Under the pieces are notes generated by a model. That model was not told the DNA's origin. It worked only from the letters and a program-made list of their open reading frames with translations, and made no database searches. DNA of 64,000 nucleotides, from positions 1-64,000 of the forward strand of contig NZ_MRCE01000006.1 of assembly GCF_001904725.1 (NCBI RefSeq), given 5' to 3'. Origin of the DNA: Phormidium ambiguum IAM M-71 (GTDB lineage Bacteria > Cyanobacteriota > Cyanobacteriia > Cyanobacteriales > Aerosakkonemataceae). Below, piece after piece: positions 54,877 through 63,232 of the stretch. Positions within the stretch are counted from its first letter, which is position 1, and every line of letters starts with the position of its first letter. The translations under genes were made by a program, and so were the position numbers.

Positions 54877-55701
54877 TTATTTACCACCTGTGAAGGTGAC
54901 ACTTTGAATAAAGTAGCGATTGAAAAAGGCGTAAATAGCTAGTGCGGGTAAAGTTAAGACCATTGAAGCTGCCATAATATAATTCCAATAACTGATATAT
55001 TCACCTTTAAAAGTGTTCAATCCCAAAGGTAGGGTAAACATTTCTTTGTCGGACAAAATCAACAAAGGTGTGAGAAAGTTATTCCAAGCACCCATAAAGA
55101 TAAAGATTGCTTGGGCGGCTAAAGCTGGTTTTGCTAAAGGAAGAACAATTTGCAGAAAGGTTTCCCAACGATTTAAACCATCCATTGCGGCGGCTTCTTC
55201 TAATTCTTTGGGGAAGTTAACAAAGAATTGCCGCATCATAAATATAAACGTAGCATTTACGGCTGTTGGTACAATCAATCCTTGGTAAGAGTTCAGCCAA
55301 CCGAGGTTTTTTAAGATTAAGTAACTGGGAATTAAGGTAATTTGTCCGGGAATCATTAATACTGCCAAAATCAGGAAAAAGAATAGTCGATTTCCGGGAA
55401 AACGAATTCTGGCTAAAGCGTAACCTGCCATTGAATTAAACAGAAGATTTAAGAGGGTGACGCAAACAGCAACGATGACGCTATTAAACAACCATCTACC
55501 AAATAAAGGTTCTTGGGTAAAGATGTTTTGGTAGTTTTCTAATGTGAAATTTTCCGGGATAAAGTTGATGTTTCCAGAGGAGATTTCGGGGAGGGTTTTG
55601 AAGGATGCAGAGAGTGCCCAAGCGAAGGGAATAAAAGTTGCGATCGCATAACCAATCAAAATTAAGTATAACAGCAATTTCACCCAAGGTAACTTTTGCA
55701 T
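54877..55701 (-). CDS. carbohydrate ABC transporter permease (MalG type)
   Basis: A protein of 274 residues with six spans. FVNFPKELEEAAAMDGLNRW and ETFLQIVLPLAKPALAAQAI form the EAA loop that touches the ATPase. It is the second permease subunit for uptake of an oligosaccharide or polyol. The gene lies 13 bases after the MalF-type permease. The motif LEEAAAMDGLNRWETF is the standard EAA(x)2DGA-x7-PL variant. Confidence 0.92.
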   Translation of the reverse strand: MQKLPWVKLLLYLILIGYAIATFIPFAWALSASFKTLPEISSGNINFIPENFTLENYQNIFTQEPLFGRWLFNSVIVAVCVTLLNLLFNSMAGYALARIRFPGNRLFFFLILAVLMIPGQITLIPSYLILKNLGWLNSYQGLIVPTAVNATFIFMMRQFFVNFPKELEEAAAMDGLNRWETFLQIVLPLAKPALAAQAIFIFMGAWNNFLTPLLILSDKEMFTLPLGLNTFKGEYISYWNYIMAASMVLTLPALAIYAFFNRYFIQSVTFTGGK

Positions 55702-55714
55702 AACTCCCCCTTTA

Positions 55715-56611
55715 TTAGTGCAACTTCTCTTCTTTAAAAATCGTCCTTTGCAACACCGTTACCAACATAATCACCGCCGCCAACATTAACGCCAAAGCTG
55801 CGGCATAACCCATATCTAAACTCTTAAAAGCATACTGATAAATCAGCAAAACTACTGTTAAAGTTGAGTTATTTGGCCCCCCGGAACCAGCCGAAAAGAT
55901 ATAGGATTGATCGAATAATTGAAAAGTGCCAATAATCCCGATAACGACGATAAAAAAGGTAACAGGTTTCAAGAATGGCAGAGTAATATTAAAAAACTGG
56001 TCTAAAGCACTTGCACCATCAATTTTTGCCGCTTCATAAAGACTTTTAGGAATATCTTGTAAAGCTGCCAAATAGACGATCATATAAAGTGGTGCAGTAG
56101 ACCAAATATTCATAATCATAATTGATTTTAGCGCCACCGATGGATCGCCAATCCAATTATAATTCGGCAACCCCAAACCAGCCAAAATATTATTTAATAA
56201 CCCGTTTGAGTTATAAATCCACATAAAAATCAAAGTCAAAACTGCCGAAGCCGTAACCGTTGGCAGAAAAAAGATAACTCTAAACCAATGCTTTCCCTTA
56301 ATACTAGAATTGAGAATTAAAGCCAACCCCAAAGCCAAAATAGTCTGAATTGGCACTACAATTACAACATACTCAAAAGTATTCTGCAAAGCAATCCAAA
56401 CCCGTTCATCTGCCAACATTCGCCAGAAATTTCGCCCACCGATAAACCGCAAATTAAACTCCCCCAAAACCCTGACTTTATGAAAAGATAAAAACACGGC
56501 GTAGGCGATCGGCAAAATCGTAAAAACTCCCATCACAATCATAGTAGGAGCCATAAAAGAAAAGCCAGCCAACCCCTCTCTAAATCTTCCTCTCTGCCAA
56601 ACTCTTCTCAT
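55715..56611 (-). CDS. carbohydrate ABC transporter permease (MalF type)
   Basis: A protein of 298 residues with six spans. The EAA loop reads KSLYEAAKIDGASALDQFFN followed by TLPFLKP. The N-terminal cytoplasmic end is basic. It is partner of the MalG-type permease downstream and of the binding protein upstream. Order binding protein-MalF-MalG is typical. No ATPase is encoded in the cluster. Confidence 0.92.
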   Translation of the reverse strand: MRRVWQRGRFREGLAGFSFMAPTMIVMGVFTILPIAYAVFLSFHKVRVLGEFNLRFIGGRNFWRMLADERVWIALQNTFEYVVIVVPIQTILALGLALILNSSIKGKHWFRVIFFLPTVTASAVLTLIFMWIYNSNGLLNNILAGLGLPNYNWIGDPSVALKSIMIMNIWSTAPLYMIVYLAALQDIPKSLYEAAKIDGASALDQFFNITLPFLKPVTFFIVVIGIIGTFQLFDQSYIFSAGSGGPNNSTLTVVLLIYQYAFKSLDMGYAAALALMLAAVIMLVTVLQRTIFKEEKLH

Positions 56612-56664
56612 TTTCTTCTCTCTTCCTCTCTCTGCGTCCTCTGCGTCTCTGCGGTTTCAAAAAA

Positions 56665-57921
56665 TCACCTAGCCGCCGCTATTTCCCGATTAGCAGAAAC
56701 CTGCGCTCTTTGCATCGCCTCATTCAAACTTTGCTCACCAATTAAAGCACTAATAAACTGATTATTAAAGTGCATCAAAACCGTCGGTAAAGTCTCCCCC
56801 GCTTGCCAAATTGTAGCATAATCAGCCCCAGCCACAAACGGCGCATACAAAGGGTTTTGATCGTATCCCAATTCTGCAATTACAGACTGACGACTCGGCA
56901 AAACCAAACCTTGATTTGCCCAGGCTTTCATCCCTTTTTTACTAGTTAAAAAAGCAATCAATTTCCAAGCGGCATCTTTATGCTTAGTTCGTTTATTCAT
57001 CACATAAGCAACGGTGTAAGCCATTGTACCTTTTTTCCCAGCAATTGTGGGCAGTTCAGCAGTAGCAAATTTTAACTTAGGAAAAGTTTCTTTTAAATAA
57101 GGAATTGCCCAACTACCTTCGATTACCATAGCGGCTTTTCCTTGTCCAAACATTTCGCTACCTGTGCTAGCGCCGACATCGCTAGGTTGAGCAGCAGTGC
57201 GATATTTGCGATATAAATCTACGATTAATTGTAACCCTTTTAGACCTTCGGGAGTGGCAAAAGTAGCATAACCATTTTTATTAATTAAAGTTCCCCCAAA
57301 TGTTTTAATTAGAAAAGATTGGCGGGATAGTTCGGGAATAATTCCTAAACCGTATTGGTCGATTCTGCGATCGCCATTCCAATCCTTTGTAAGTTTTTGT
57401 GAATTCTGTCTTAATTCTGTCCAAGTAGCAGGAGGTTTAGTTAATTTAGCCGCCTGAAATGCTTGCTGATTATAAAATAAAGCTAAATTAGAGAAATCTT
57501 TAGGTAAACCATAAATTTTTTCTTGATTTTTAAAAGCTTTTAATAAAGTGGGAACAAAGTCAGTTAAATCAAAGTCATCTTTAATGTACCTATTTAATGG
57601 TTCAAGAACATTATTTTGCATTAATAAAGGTGCTTCAAAAGCATCTAAGTAAAATACATCGGGTGCTGTATCACCAATTAAACGAGTTTTAATCACATCC
57701 ATATATTGCTGATTAATTACCTCGTATTTAACTTTAATATGAGGATGTTCCGCCTCAAAATCTCGCAGTATGCGCCTTAATAACTGGGATTCATTAGGGC
57801 TGCTTTGCCAACCGCTAAGTGTTACCGTAATATCTGATTTATTACCCCTTGCAAAAGTACAGCTAGTTAAGGTTATAATTACAAAAAGCAAAACTAACCA
57901 TTTTCCCCTTGTGCAAATCAT
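56665..57921 (-). CDS. sugar-binding lipoprotein of the ABC importer
   Basis: A protein of 418 residues of the extracellular solute-binding family 1. The signal peptide ends in the lipobox LTSC with Cys21, so it is a membrane-tethered lipoprotein. Motifs include VTLSGWQSSPNESQLLRRIL, DVFYLDAFEAPLLMQNNVLE and AMVIEGSWAIPYLKETFPKL. It would deliver an oligosaccharide or sugar alcohol to the two permeases. It is the first gene of the operon; its 520-base upstream gap holds nothing else on this strand. Confidence 0.93.
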   Translation of the reverse strand: MICTRGKWLVLLFVIITLTSCTFARGNKSDITVTLSGWQSSPNESQLLRRILRDFEAEHPHIKVKYEVINQQYMDVIKTRLIGDTAPDVFYLDAFEAPLLMQNNVLEPLNRYIKDDFDLTDFVPTLLKAFKNQEKIYGLPKDFSNLALFYNQQAFQAAKLTKPPATWTELRQNSQKLTKDWNGDRRIDQYGLGIIPELSRQSFLIKTFGGTLINKNGYATFATPEGLKGLQLIVDLYRKYRTAAQPSDVGASTGSEMFGQGKAAMVIEGSWAIPYLKETFPKLKFATAELPTIAGKKGTMAYTVAYVMNKRTKHKDAAWKLIAFLTSKKGMKAWANQGLVLPSRQSVIAELGYDQNPLYAPFVAGADYATIWQAGETLPTVLMHFNNQFISALIGEQSLNEAMQRAQVSANREIAAAR

Positions 57922-58127
57922 TGTTTTCTCCTTAATGAATAATCAATTAAATCCAATGCTTCTGCAACTAAGTAAAAATTGATGCACAGTTATCTACAGT
58001 CAAACTTCGTGAGTCGCAAAATAACTTTACAAAATGCCAGAGTTTCATGAAAATTGATGAGGAATAGAGGTTTTGTTTGTTGTGAACATTTTAGCGCCAT
58101 TATATATAACCAGCAGAGCTCCAAAAT

Positions 58128-58379
58128 ATGAAGCTTAGATTGGCAGAATTTGAGATTTTTTGCAGCAAAGTGTTAAGTTTATGGTGCTTAGGTTTGGTAG
58201 GATGTCAACCTTTGTTGAGCGATCGCCATCAAATAGATAAAATTGGTTTAACATTGTGGCAAGGAGTAAATCATTTGCCAAATCAAAATACTTTAATAGA
58301 TTTGGTAGAAGCGATCTCATTGTTTCAGTGTTGGCGTAATTTAATGACAAGCCTAAAATTTTCCCATAATACAACTTGA
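58128..58379 (+). CDS. doubtful 83-residue ORF upstream of infC
   Basis: The frame from ATG at 58128 has no recognisable domain. A Cys-containing hydrophobic patch (SLWCLGLVGCQPLL) is the only feature. It overlaps almost exactly with an antisense open frame, which lowers the chance that either is real. The gap before infC is otherwise free of genes. Confidence 0.2.
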   Translation: MKLRLAEFEIFCSKVLSLWCLGLVGCQPLLSDRHQIDKIGLTLWQGVNHLPNQNTLIDLVEAISLFQCWRNLMTSLKFSHNTT

Positions 58380-58441
58380 GAAACATGGTGAAAATTTACA
58401 TTCAAGTCATAATAGTGTTGTAACTTTGAGGAATTTAATTC

Positions 58442-59074
58442 ATGCCTATGGATCAGAAAAAAAATCGTGGTCATGTTATTAATCATTCGATTCGTGTACC
58501 CCAGATTCGCGTGATTGGTAATGATGGTGGTCACTTAGGAATTATGGATACTAGATCTGCCTTGAGTTTAGCTCAAGAAAAAGAACTGGATTTAGTAATG
58601 ATTAATGATAAATCTGAGCCACCTGTTTGTCGGATTATTGACTACGGCAAATTTAAGTATGACTTAGAAAAACAAGAACGAAAAAATAAGAAAAACCAAG
58701 ATAAAACTTCTGTCAAAGAATTGAAGATGCGCTACACAATTGAAGATCATGATTATAAAGTGCGCGTCAATCAAGCGGAAAGATTCTTGAAATCTGGAGA
58801 TAAAGTAAAAGTCACTATCAAGTTTCGTGGTAGAGAAAGTCAACATAGCCATTTAGCTGAAAATTTGCTCAATCAAATGGCTAAGGATTTACAGGAATTT
58901 GCCGAACTGCAACAAGCACCAAAAAAAGAAGGTAGCAATATGATTATGTTGCTTTCGCCGAAGAGTGCTGTTGTCAAAACTTCTACAACTCCTACAAATC
59001 CTACAACTTCTACTCCTACGCCAATTACCAAACCTAAACTAGTAGAAACTGAGCCTTCGGAAGCAACAGTCTAA
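58442..59074 (+). CDS. infC: translation initiation factor IF-3
   Basis: A protein of 210 residues: N-terminal domain with VINHSIRVPQIRVIGNDGGH, linker with basic KKNQDKTSVKELKMRYTIED, and C-terminal domain (KSGDKVKVTIKFRGRESQHS). IF-3 binds the 30S subunit and proofs initiator tRNA and codon. GAGGAA lies eight bases before the ATG. The C-terminal 40 residues are Thr/Pro-rich, a tail common in cyanobacterial IF-3. rpmI and rplT do not follow here, unlike in many bacteria. Confidence 0.95.
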   Translation: MPMDQKKNRGHVINHSIRVPQIRVIGNDGGHLGIMDTRSALSLAQEKELDLVMINDKSEPPVCRIIDYGKFKYDLEKQERKNKKNQDKTSVKELKMRYTIEDHDYKVRVNQAERFLKSGDKVKVTIKFRGRESQHSHLAENLLNQMAKDLQEFAELQQAPKKEGSNMIMLLSPKSAVVKTSTTPTNPTTSTPTPITKPKLVETEPSEATV

Positions 59075-59198
59075 AACAAATTAGCAACCTAGCTTATATT
59101 TGTGGGACATTTCTTTGATTAAACTTTTCATTAGTCAGACAAATTTTAGTTTGACATTTCAGGCCGGAGCTAACTAAGATATCACTAAATTTATAAAG

Positions 59199-59228
59199 GT
59201 AGGGTGGTTATCCACCCTACTAAATTTT
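59199..59228. terminator. hairpin between infC and glk
   Basis: GTAGGGTGG pairs exactly with CCACCCTAC around TTAT, followed by TAAATTTTTATT. It lies between the convergent infC and glk genes and can end the infC transcript. Confidence 0.6.
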
Positions 59229-59272
59229 TATTGGGGATTGAAATGATAAAATCGCACGCTCCAATTTTTCAC

Positions 59273-60313
59273 CTATAATCTATTAGCACAAATTGCTGCA
59301 CCAATTAACCCAACTTGAGGATTTAACACCAGATGAACTGGGACTTTTTCCAGTAATGTTCTCATGCGACCTTTGTTAGTAAAACTACTCATAAAACCTC
59401 CCTCTTTAATCAGAGGCAGAATTTTAGCAGCAATACCTCCCGCTACGTAAAGACCTCCATAAGGTAATAGTTTGAGAGCTAAATTACCTGCTTCTGCGCC
59501 ATAAAGTTCTACAAAAATTTGCAGAGTTTCTTCACTTAATGGATCGGTCTTTGTTAAAGCAGCTTTGCCAATAGCCGCACCTGGATCGACTGTTTTTTCA
59601 GTGTTTCCAGCTTCTTGTTCCCATTGTCTAATAATTTCCCCAATTTCGGGAGATTCACTGGCAATTTTTTTGTCTCTTAAAAACTGATAAATCGATAAAA
59701 TTCCCATACCAGAAACTACCCGTTCTACAGAAATTCTGTCAACTCGGTGTTTTTCTAACAGGTATTTCATCATTTGAAATTCTAGTTCTGTGCGTGGTGC
59801 AAAATCAGTGTGTCCGCCTTCTGTACCAAACACTTGATAGCTATCACCTGAAGGGGTTAAAAATGCCTGTCCTAAACCTGTTCCTGCACCTATGACAGCG
59901 ATCGGTGAATCAGGTTGATATTTGCCGATTTGTAATGTGTGTAAATCGGATTCTGTTAAACCTAAAATGCCATAACCTACAGCGACAAAATCATTAATTA
60001 AACTGATTTTGGGAATGCCTAATTCTTCTTGCAAACGTTCAGTATCAAGAAACCAAACTAAATTAGTTAGTTTTACACTATTGTTAACGATCGGACCTGC
60101 GATCGCAAAACACGCTTTTTCTGGCTGAGGTACGTAACCTAAATGTTCTGCTGCTGCTGTCAGAAACTTCTGTACTATTGGCACTAAATCGGGGAAATCT
60201 CGACTCTGATAAATCGCTTCATCCAAGTTGTACATTGAACCTGTTGCTGGCTGTTCTACCAAACGTAGAATTGTCTTAGTTCCACCGATATCGCCTGCTA
60301 ATAGTAAAGTCAT
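59273..60313 (-). CDS. glk: glucokinase
   Basis: A protein of 346 residues of the bacterial glucokinase family. LAGDIGGTKTILRLVE is the phosphate-binding loop, INDFVAVGYGI the catalytic Asp region and GAGTGLGQAF the second ATP site. It phosphorylates glucose from glycogen breakdown or uptake. The start lies four bases from the stop of the histidine phosphatase gene, on the same strand, so the two are cotranscribed. Confidence 0.92.
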   Translation of the reverse strand: MTLLLAGDIGGTKTILRLVEQPATGSMYNLDEAIYQSRDFPDLVPIVQKFLTAAAEHLGYVPQPEKACFAIAGPIVNNSVKLTNLVWFLDTERLQEELGIPKISLINDFVAVGYGILGLTESDLHTLQIGKYQPDSPIAVIGAGTGLGQAFLTPSGDSYQVFGTEGGHTDFAPRTELEFQMMKYLLEKHRVDRISVERVVSGMGILSIYQFLRDKKIASESPEIGEIIRQWEQEAGNTEKTVDPGAAIGKAALTKTDPLSEETLQIFVELYGAEAGNLALKLLPYGGLYVAGGIAAKILPLIKEGGFMSSFTNKGRMRTLLEKVPVHLVLNPQVGLIGAAICANRL

Positions 60314-60317
60314 AAAT

Positions 60318-60956
60318 CTAGTGAAAGCGGATTACTTTTTCAGTTTGACTCAAATGGGAAGTATCGCCATTGAGTTCCATTACCCATTGTCGATCGTCAC
60401 GGACAATTTTCACCAAACAACACAAGGAAGCATTAATTTCTGGTGTTCCACCGACTAATCCTTGACTCGTTCCAACAACAGAAGCACCATGTCCTACTAA
60501 TAGGATATCCTCTGTAAATTCAGATACGAGTATCTTTGCTGTTTGGGCCGATCGTGCCATCATTTTATCAACAGTTTCCGGGTATTCAGCAATCACTCTA
60601 GAGGTATAATTTGGGTCAATTCTGGGAAATTTTTCTTGCAATTCAGCAAAAGAAAGTTTTTCTGGTGCCTCTGTCATCCAGTCAGGATTTAACCATTCAC
60701 TTAACCCTGATTCTACTTTTATTGGTAAGTCTAAAATTTCAGCAACTTGATTAGCAGTTTGGACAGTTCTTAAGAAGGGAGAAGCGAAAATATGAGCAAT
60801 TTTTTCTCCTTTTAGTCGTTCTCCTAATTGCCTTGCTTGAATAAGTCCATCATCTGAAAGCGGGGGATCATAACGTTTTTCTGCGGTTAAAAACCAATCA
60901 GGGTTAACGAAATCTAAACGATTTCCGTGACGGGCAATCCAAACGGTTTGTGACAT
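60318..60956 (-). CDS. histidine phosphatase family protein
   Basis: About 212 residues from the ATG at 60956 (MSQTVWIARHGNRLDFV); the open frame continues upstream to 61148 through repeat DNA and is not coding there. The RHG catalytic motif at about residue 9, ASPFLRTVQTANQVAEIL, and LLVGHGASVVG near the end supply the two catalytic His residues of the phosphoglycerate mutase-like fold. The substrate is unknown. It lies upstream of glk. Confidence 0.9.
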   Translation of the reverse strand: MSQTVWIARHGNRLDFVNPDWFLTAEKRYDPPLSDDGLIQARQLGERLKGEKIAHIFASPFLRTVQTANQVAEILDLPIKVESGLSEWLNPDWMTEAPEKLSFAELQEKFPRIDPNYTSRVIAEYPETVDKMMARSAQTAKILVSEFTEDILLVGHGASVVGTSQGLVGGTPEINASLCCLVKIVRDDRQWVMELNGDTSHLSQTEKVIRFH

Positions 60957-61108
60957 AAAATAATTAGATTTATGATTGTATTCTGGGTAACAATTAGCTG
61001 AAGATTTTCTGCAATTGCACAAGCTAATTGTACCGTATCTTCTAAATACACGAGAGATTTTTTTAACCGCATTAGGCGTAGCCTTATCGCAGGATAGGGC
61101 GCAATCCG

Positions 61109-61152
61109 AGGTACGTTGTTGTGCTTCAGCATTAAAGCATAACAACATACTT
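61109..61152 (-). repeat. palindromic intergenic repeat, copy 4
   Basis: AGGTACGTTGTTGTGCTTCA pairs with an imperfect inverted partner ending AACAACATACTT. It is the fourth member of the family at 6.8, 17.9 and 20.5 kb. A GGCGTAGCC-type palindrome lies just before it. Confidence 0.6.
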
Positions 61153-61206
61153 CAAAGTATTTTTATTAGGGCAGCTTTTGAGGTTTGGTAATTGTTTTAA
61201 TCCTTT

Positions 61207-62247
61207 TTATAGCTTTTTCTGCCAGTGTTCTAAGCATGAGTAAATTAGAACTTCTAAATTTTCATACTGGTCTATAGTGGTTAGATCGCTTCTGTAATGT
61301 TTTAGTTGATCTTTGTAAGTCTCTATTCTCATAGCGACTAATGAATTTTTTTGTCCGTAGCCATACTTACATAGAATATCCGCCGATTGATCGATGCCCA
61401 AAGTCTTTTTCCACTCTTCTAAAGTTTTAACTCTGCCCAATCCTTCCTTTACATAACCAATGTGTGAAATGGTTTTCCAATCAGTCCAAATTTTTGCTCT
61501 AGCGCAGCTTGGTCTTTGGCTGATCAGATGTAACCAAAGGAACAAAACAGGCTGATTTGTTTTACTATCAAAACGCAATTCGGCACATAATTTTTCACCT
61601 TTGCCATACTTGATATTTCCAGTACTAGCTATTTCCTGCATACGGCGATCGAAGCTGAGAATTTTACGTCGAATATTTAAAATTTCTTGTTTTTCTAATT
61701 CATTACAATTAAGCAGTAGTTTTAAAAACGCCCTTGGAGGCTCAGGTATATCATCATTAGTTTCCTTTTCTTGGAAAGGAATCTCTAATTTTGTAACTTG
61801 CTCATTCTCCATATTTTTCAACTGAAGATAGAACTTTTCTGACTCTGCCAAAACCATAAATTGCCAAAATTCAATAGATAAATGATGATATTTCCTGTCA
61901 GTAAAATTATCTCTATGAAAACTTGGTGCAACAGCAATCAAACGCACAGGTTTTTCATCATTAATTTTCTCGCTAAAAGCCTTTTCTTCGCGCAAAGCGT
62001 GATAATATCTAGTTAGCTGTTGCACAACATATCGATCCTCAGTATTCTTTAATTCCAAAACTACCAACTCTTGATTTTCGCCCAAAGCTAAAATATCGCA
62101 AAATTGCCCATCTACAGAATATTGCCGCTTGAGGGGAGTTAACCCAAACAACTGAGATAAATTCAAGCAGACAAAATCTTCCAAAGCTGCTTCGCTGGCA
62201 AATTCCCAACTTGTACCAGTTTTTCTTAAGCTAACTAAATCTAACAT
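61207..62247 (-). CDS. NucS/DUF91-like nuclease-domain protein
   Basis: A protein of 346 residues. The N-terminal 140 have SEAALEDFVCLNLSQLFG, LKRQYSVDGQFCDILALG and LVVLELKNTEDRYVVQQLTR, a PD-(D/E)XK-type pattern: Asp in CDILA, then E-x-K in LELKN, with Gln of QLTRYY after. This is like the C-terminal nuclease domain of NucS (DUF91). The remaining 200 residues are a domain I do not recognise. It may be a DNA endonuclease; restriction or repair roles are open. It is a lone gene. Confidence 0.75.
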   Translation of the reverse strand: MLDLVSLRKTGTSWEFASEAALEDFVCLNLSQLFGLTPLKRQYSVDGQFCDILALGENQELVVLELKNTEDRYVVQQLTRYYHALREEKAFSEKINDEKPVRLIAVAPSFHRDNFTDRKYHHLSIEFWQFMVLAESEKFYLQLKNMENEQVTKLEIPFQEKETNDDIPEPPRAFLKLLLNCNELEKQEILNIRRKILSFDRRMQEIASTGNIKYGKGEKLCAELRFDSKTNQPVLFLWLHLISQRPSCARAKIWTDWKTISHIGYVKEGLGRVKTLEEWKKTLGIDQSADILCKYGYGQKNSLVAMRIETYKDQLKHYRSDLTTIDQYENLEVLIYSCLEHWQKKL

Positions 62248-62378
62248 TCAATCAATACCGCTAAAATCTGTTAAATTTAGTATTCCCATAGCTAGGCAAA
62301 TTTGAACTAATTATTAGAAAATTAAATACGGCTACTCAAAATTTTGATAAACTGTTGATTACGGTATAGGTGAAACAA

Positions 62379-62453
62379 ATGGACTGGCAAGAATATATCC
62401 ATTCCGATCCAAAAATCCTGCTAGGTAAACTAGTTGTTAAAGGAACTAGGTAA
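62379..62453 (+). pseudogene. truncated DUF433 antitoxin remnant
   Basis: ATG at 62379 starts MDWQEYIHSDPKILLGKLVV and ends KGTR at a stop, 24 residues. The pattern DWQEYI-x-x-DPKILLGKP-VVKGTR is the normal start of DUF433 proteins, and here it stops after the first helix. It is the same family as 45413-45652. No DUF5615 partner follows. The rest of the gap contains a perfect hairpin. Confidence 0.6.
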
Positions 62454-62481
62454 TCTGGTCATTGCAGTTCCTTGATCTCCA

Positions 62482-62512
62482 GATCCCCGACTTCTTCAAG
62501 AAGTCGGGGATC
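62482..62512. terminator. 31-base perfect palindrome
   Basis: GATCCCCGACTTCTT pairs exactly with AAGAAGTCGGGGATC around one C. It lies eight bases after the pentapeptide gene stop and can terminate it on the minus strand. It resembles a dispersed repeat that is frequent in cyanobacterial genomes. Confidence 0.65.
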
Positions 62513-62519
62513 TCAAACT

Positions 62520-63224
62520 CTACTCTTCTATCTTACTATGCTCAATTTCTGCTATTTTCAAAGGTATTTTTACTTCCTGTGGTGGCGGAGTTAATGCTTC
62601 TAAAGAAGTACCAACTAAGCAAACTCCGACTAAATTAACTGCGTTTAAATTTGCATCTTCTAATTCAGCACAAAGTAAATTTGCCCCGGTTAAATTTGCC
62701 CCGGTTAAATTCGCTCCTCTTAAGTCTGCTTCTTCCAAATTTGCATTACTTAAAATCGCTCCTTGTAAATCTGCTTGACTCAAATTTGCCCCATGTAAAT
62801 TCGCACCGCTAAGGTTAACTCCTCGCAAGTCAGCAGCGCGTAAATCTACTCCTTTTAAATTTACACTCATCAAATTTGCACCGCTTAAAAAAGCGCCAGC
62901 AAACGATGCTTGGGTTAATTTTGCTCCCATCAAATTTGCGCCTCTGAGGTTACTTCCCCGCAAGTCAGCACCAGTTAAATCTGCTTGCATTAAGTTAGCA
63001 CCTAACAAAGTTGCTCTTAAATCTGCTGCGATTAATTGGGCGCTTAATAAGTTTGCGCCTTCTAATTTTGCACCTTCTAATTTTGCACCACTTAAATTAG
63101 CCCCGACTAAGTTAGCACCAGCAAGATTAACTCCTTTTAAATTGCTGCCAGAAAGGTCTTCGTCTTCTAAGTTTGCTCCAGGCAATTGTTTAACTTTTCC
63201 GGCGCGAATAGCTGAGATATCCAT
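62520..63224 (-). CDS. pentapeptide repeat protein
   Basis: A protein of 234 residues with about 35 consecutive A(D/N)LxG-type pentapeptides from residue 20 to about 205, which fold as a right-handed quadrilateral beta helix. The end is a charged tail (VKIPLKIAEIEHSKIEE). No signal peptide. Such proteins can bind partners or mimic DNA but most cyanobacterial ones have no known role. The gene starts nine bases after the HD-GYP-like gene stop, on the same strand, so they form an operon. Confidence 0.92.
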   Translation of the reverse strand: MDISAIRAGKVKQLPGANLEDEDLSGSNLKGVNLAGANLVGANLSGAKLEGAKLEGANLLSAQLIAADLRATLLGANLMQADLTGADLRGSNLRGANLMGAKLTQASFAGAFLSGANLMSVNLKGVDLRAADLRGVNLSGANLHGANLSQADLQGAILSNANLEEADLRGANLTGANLTGANLLCAELEDANLNAVNLVGVCLVGTSLEALTPPPQEVKIPLKIAEIEHSKIEE

Positions 63225-63232
63225 GAATTTAA

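Noticed and set aside
58135-58386. 83-residue minus-strand ORF upstream of infC
   Set aside because: It is nearly coextensive with an opposite-strand ORF, has no motif and its start lacks a ribosome site.
60957-61148. 64-residue N-terminal extension of the histidine phosphatase
   Set aside because: It runs through a palindromic repeat and an otherwise non-coding tract; the RHG motif is expected within about ten residues of the start.
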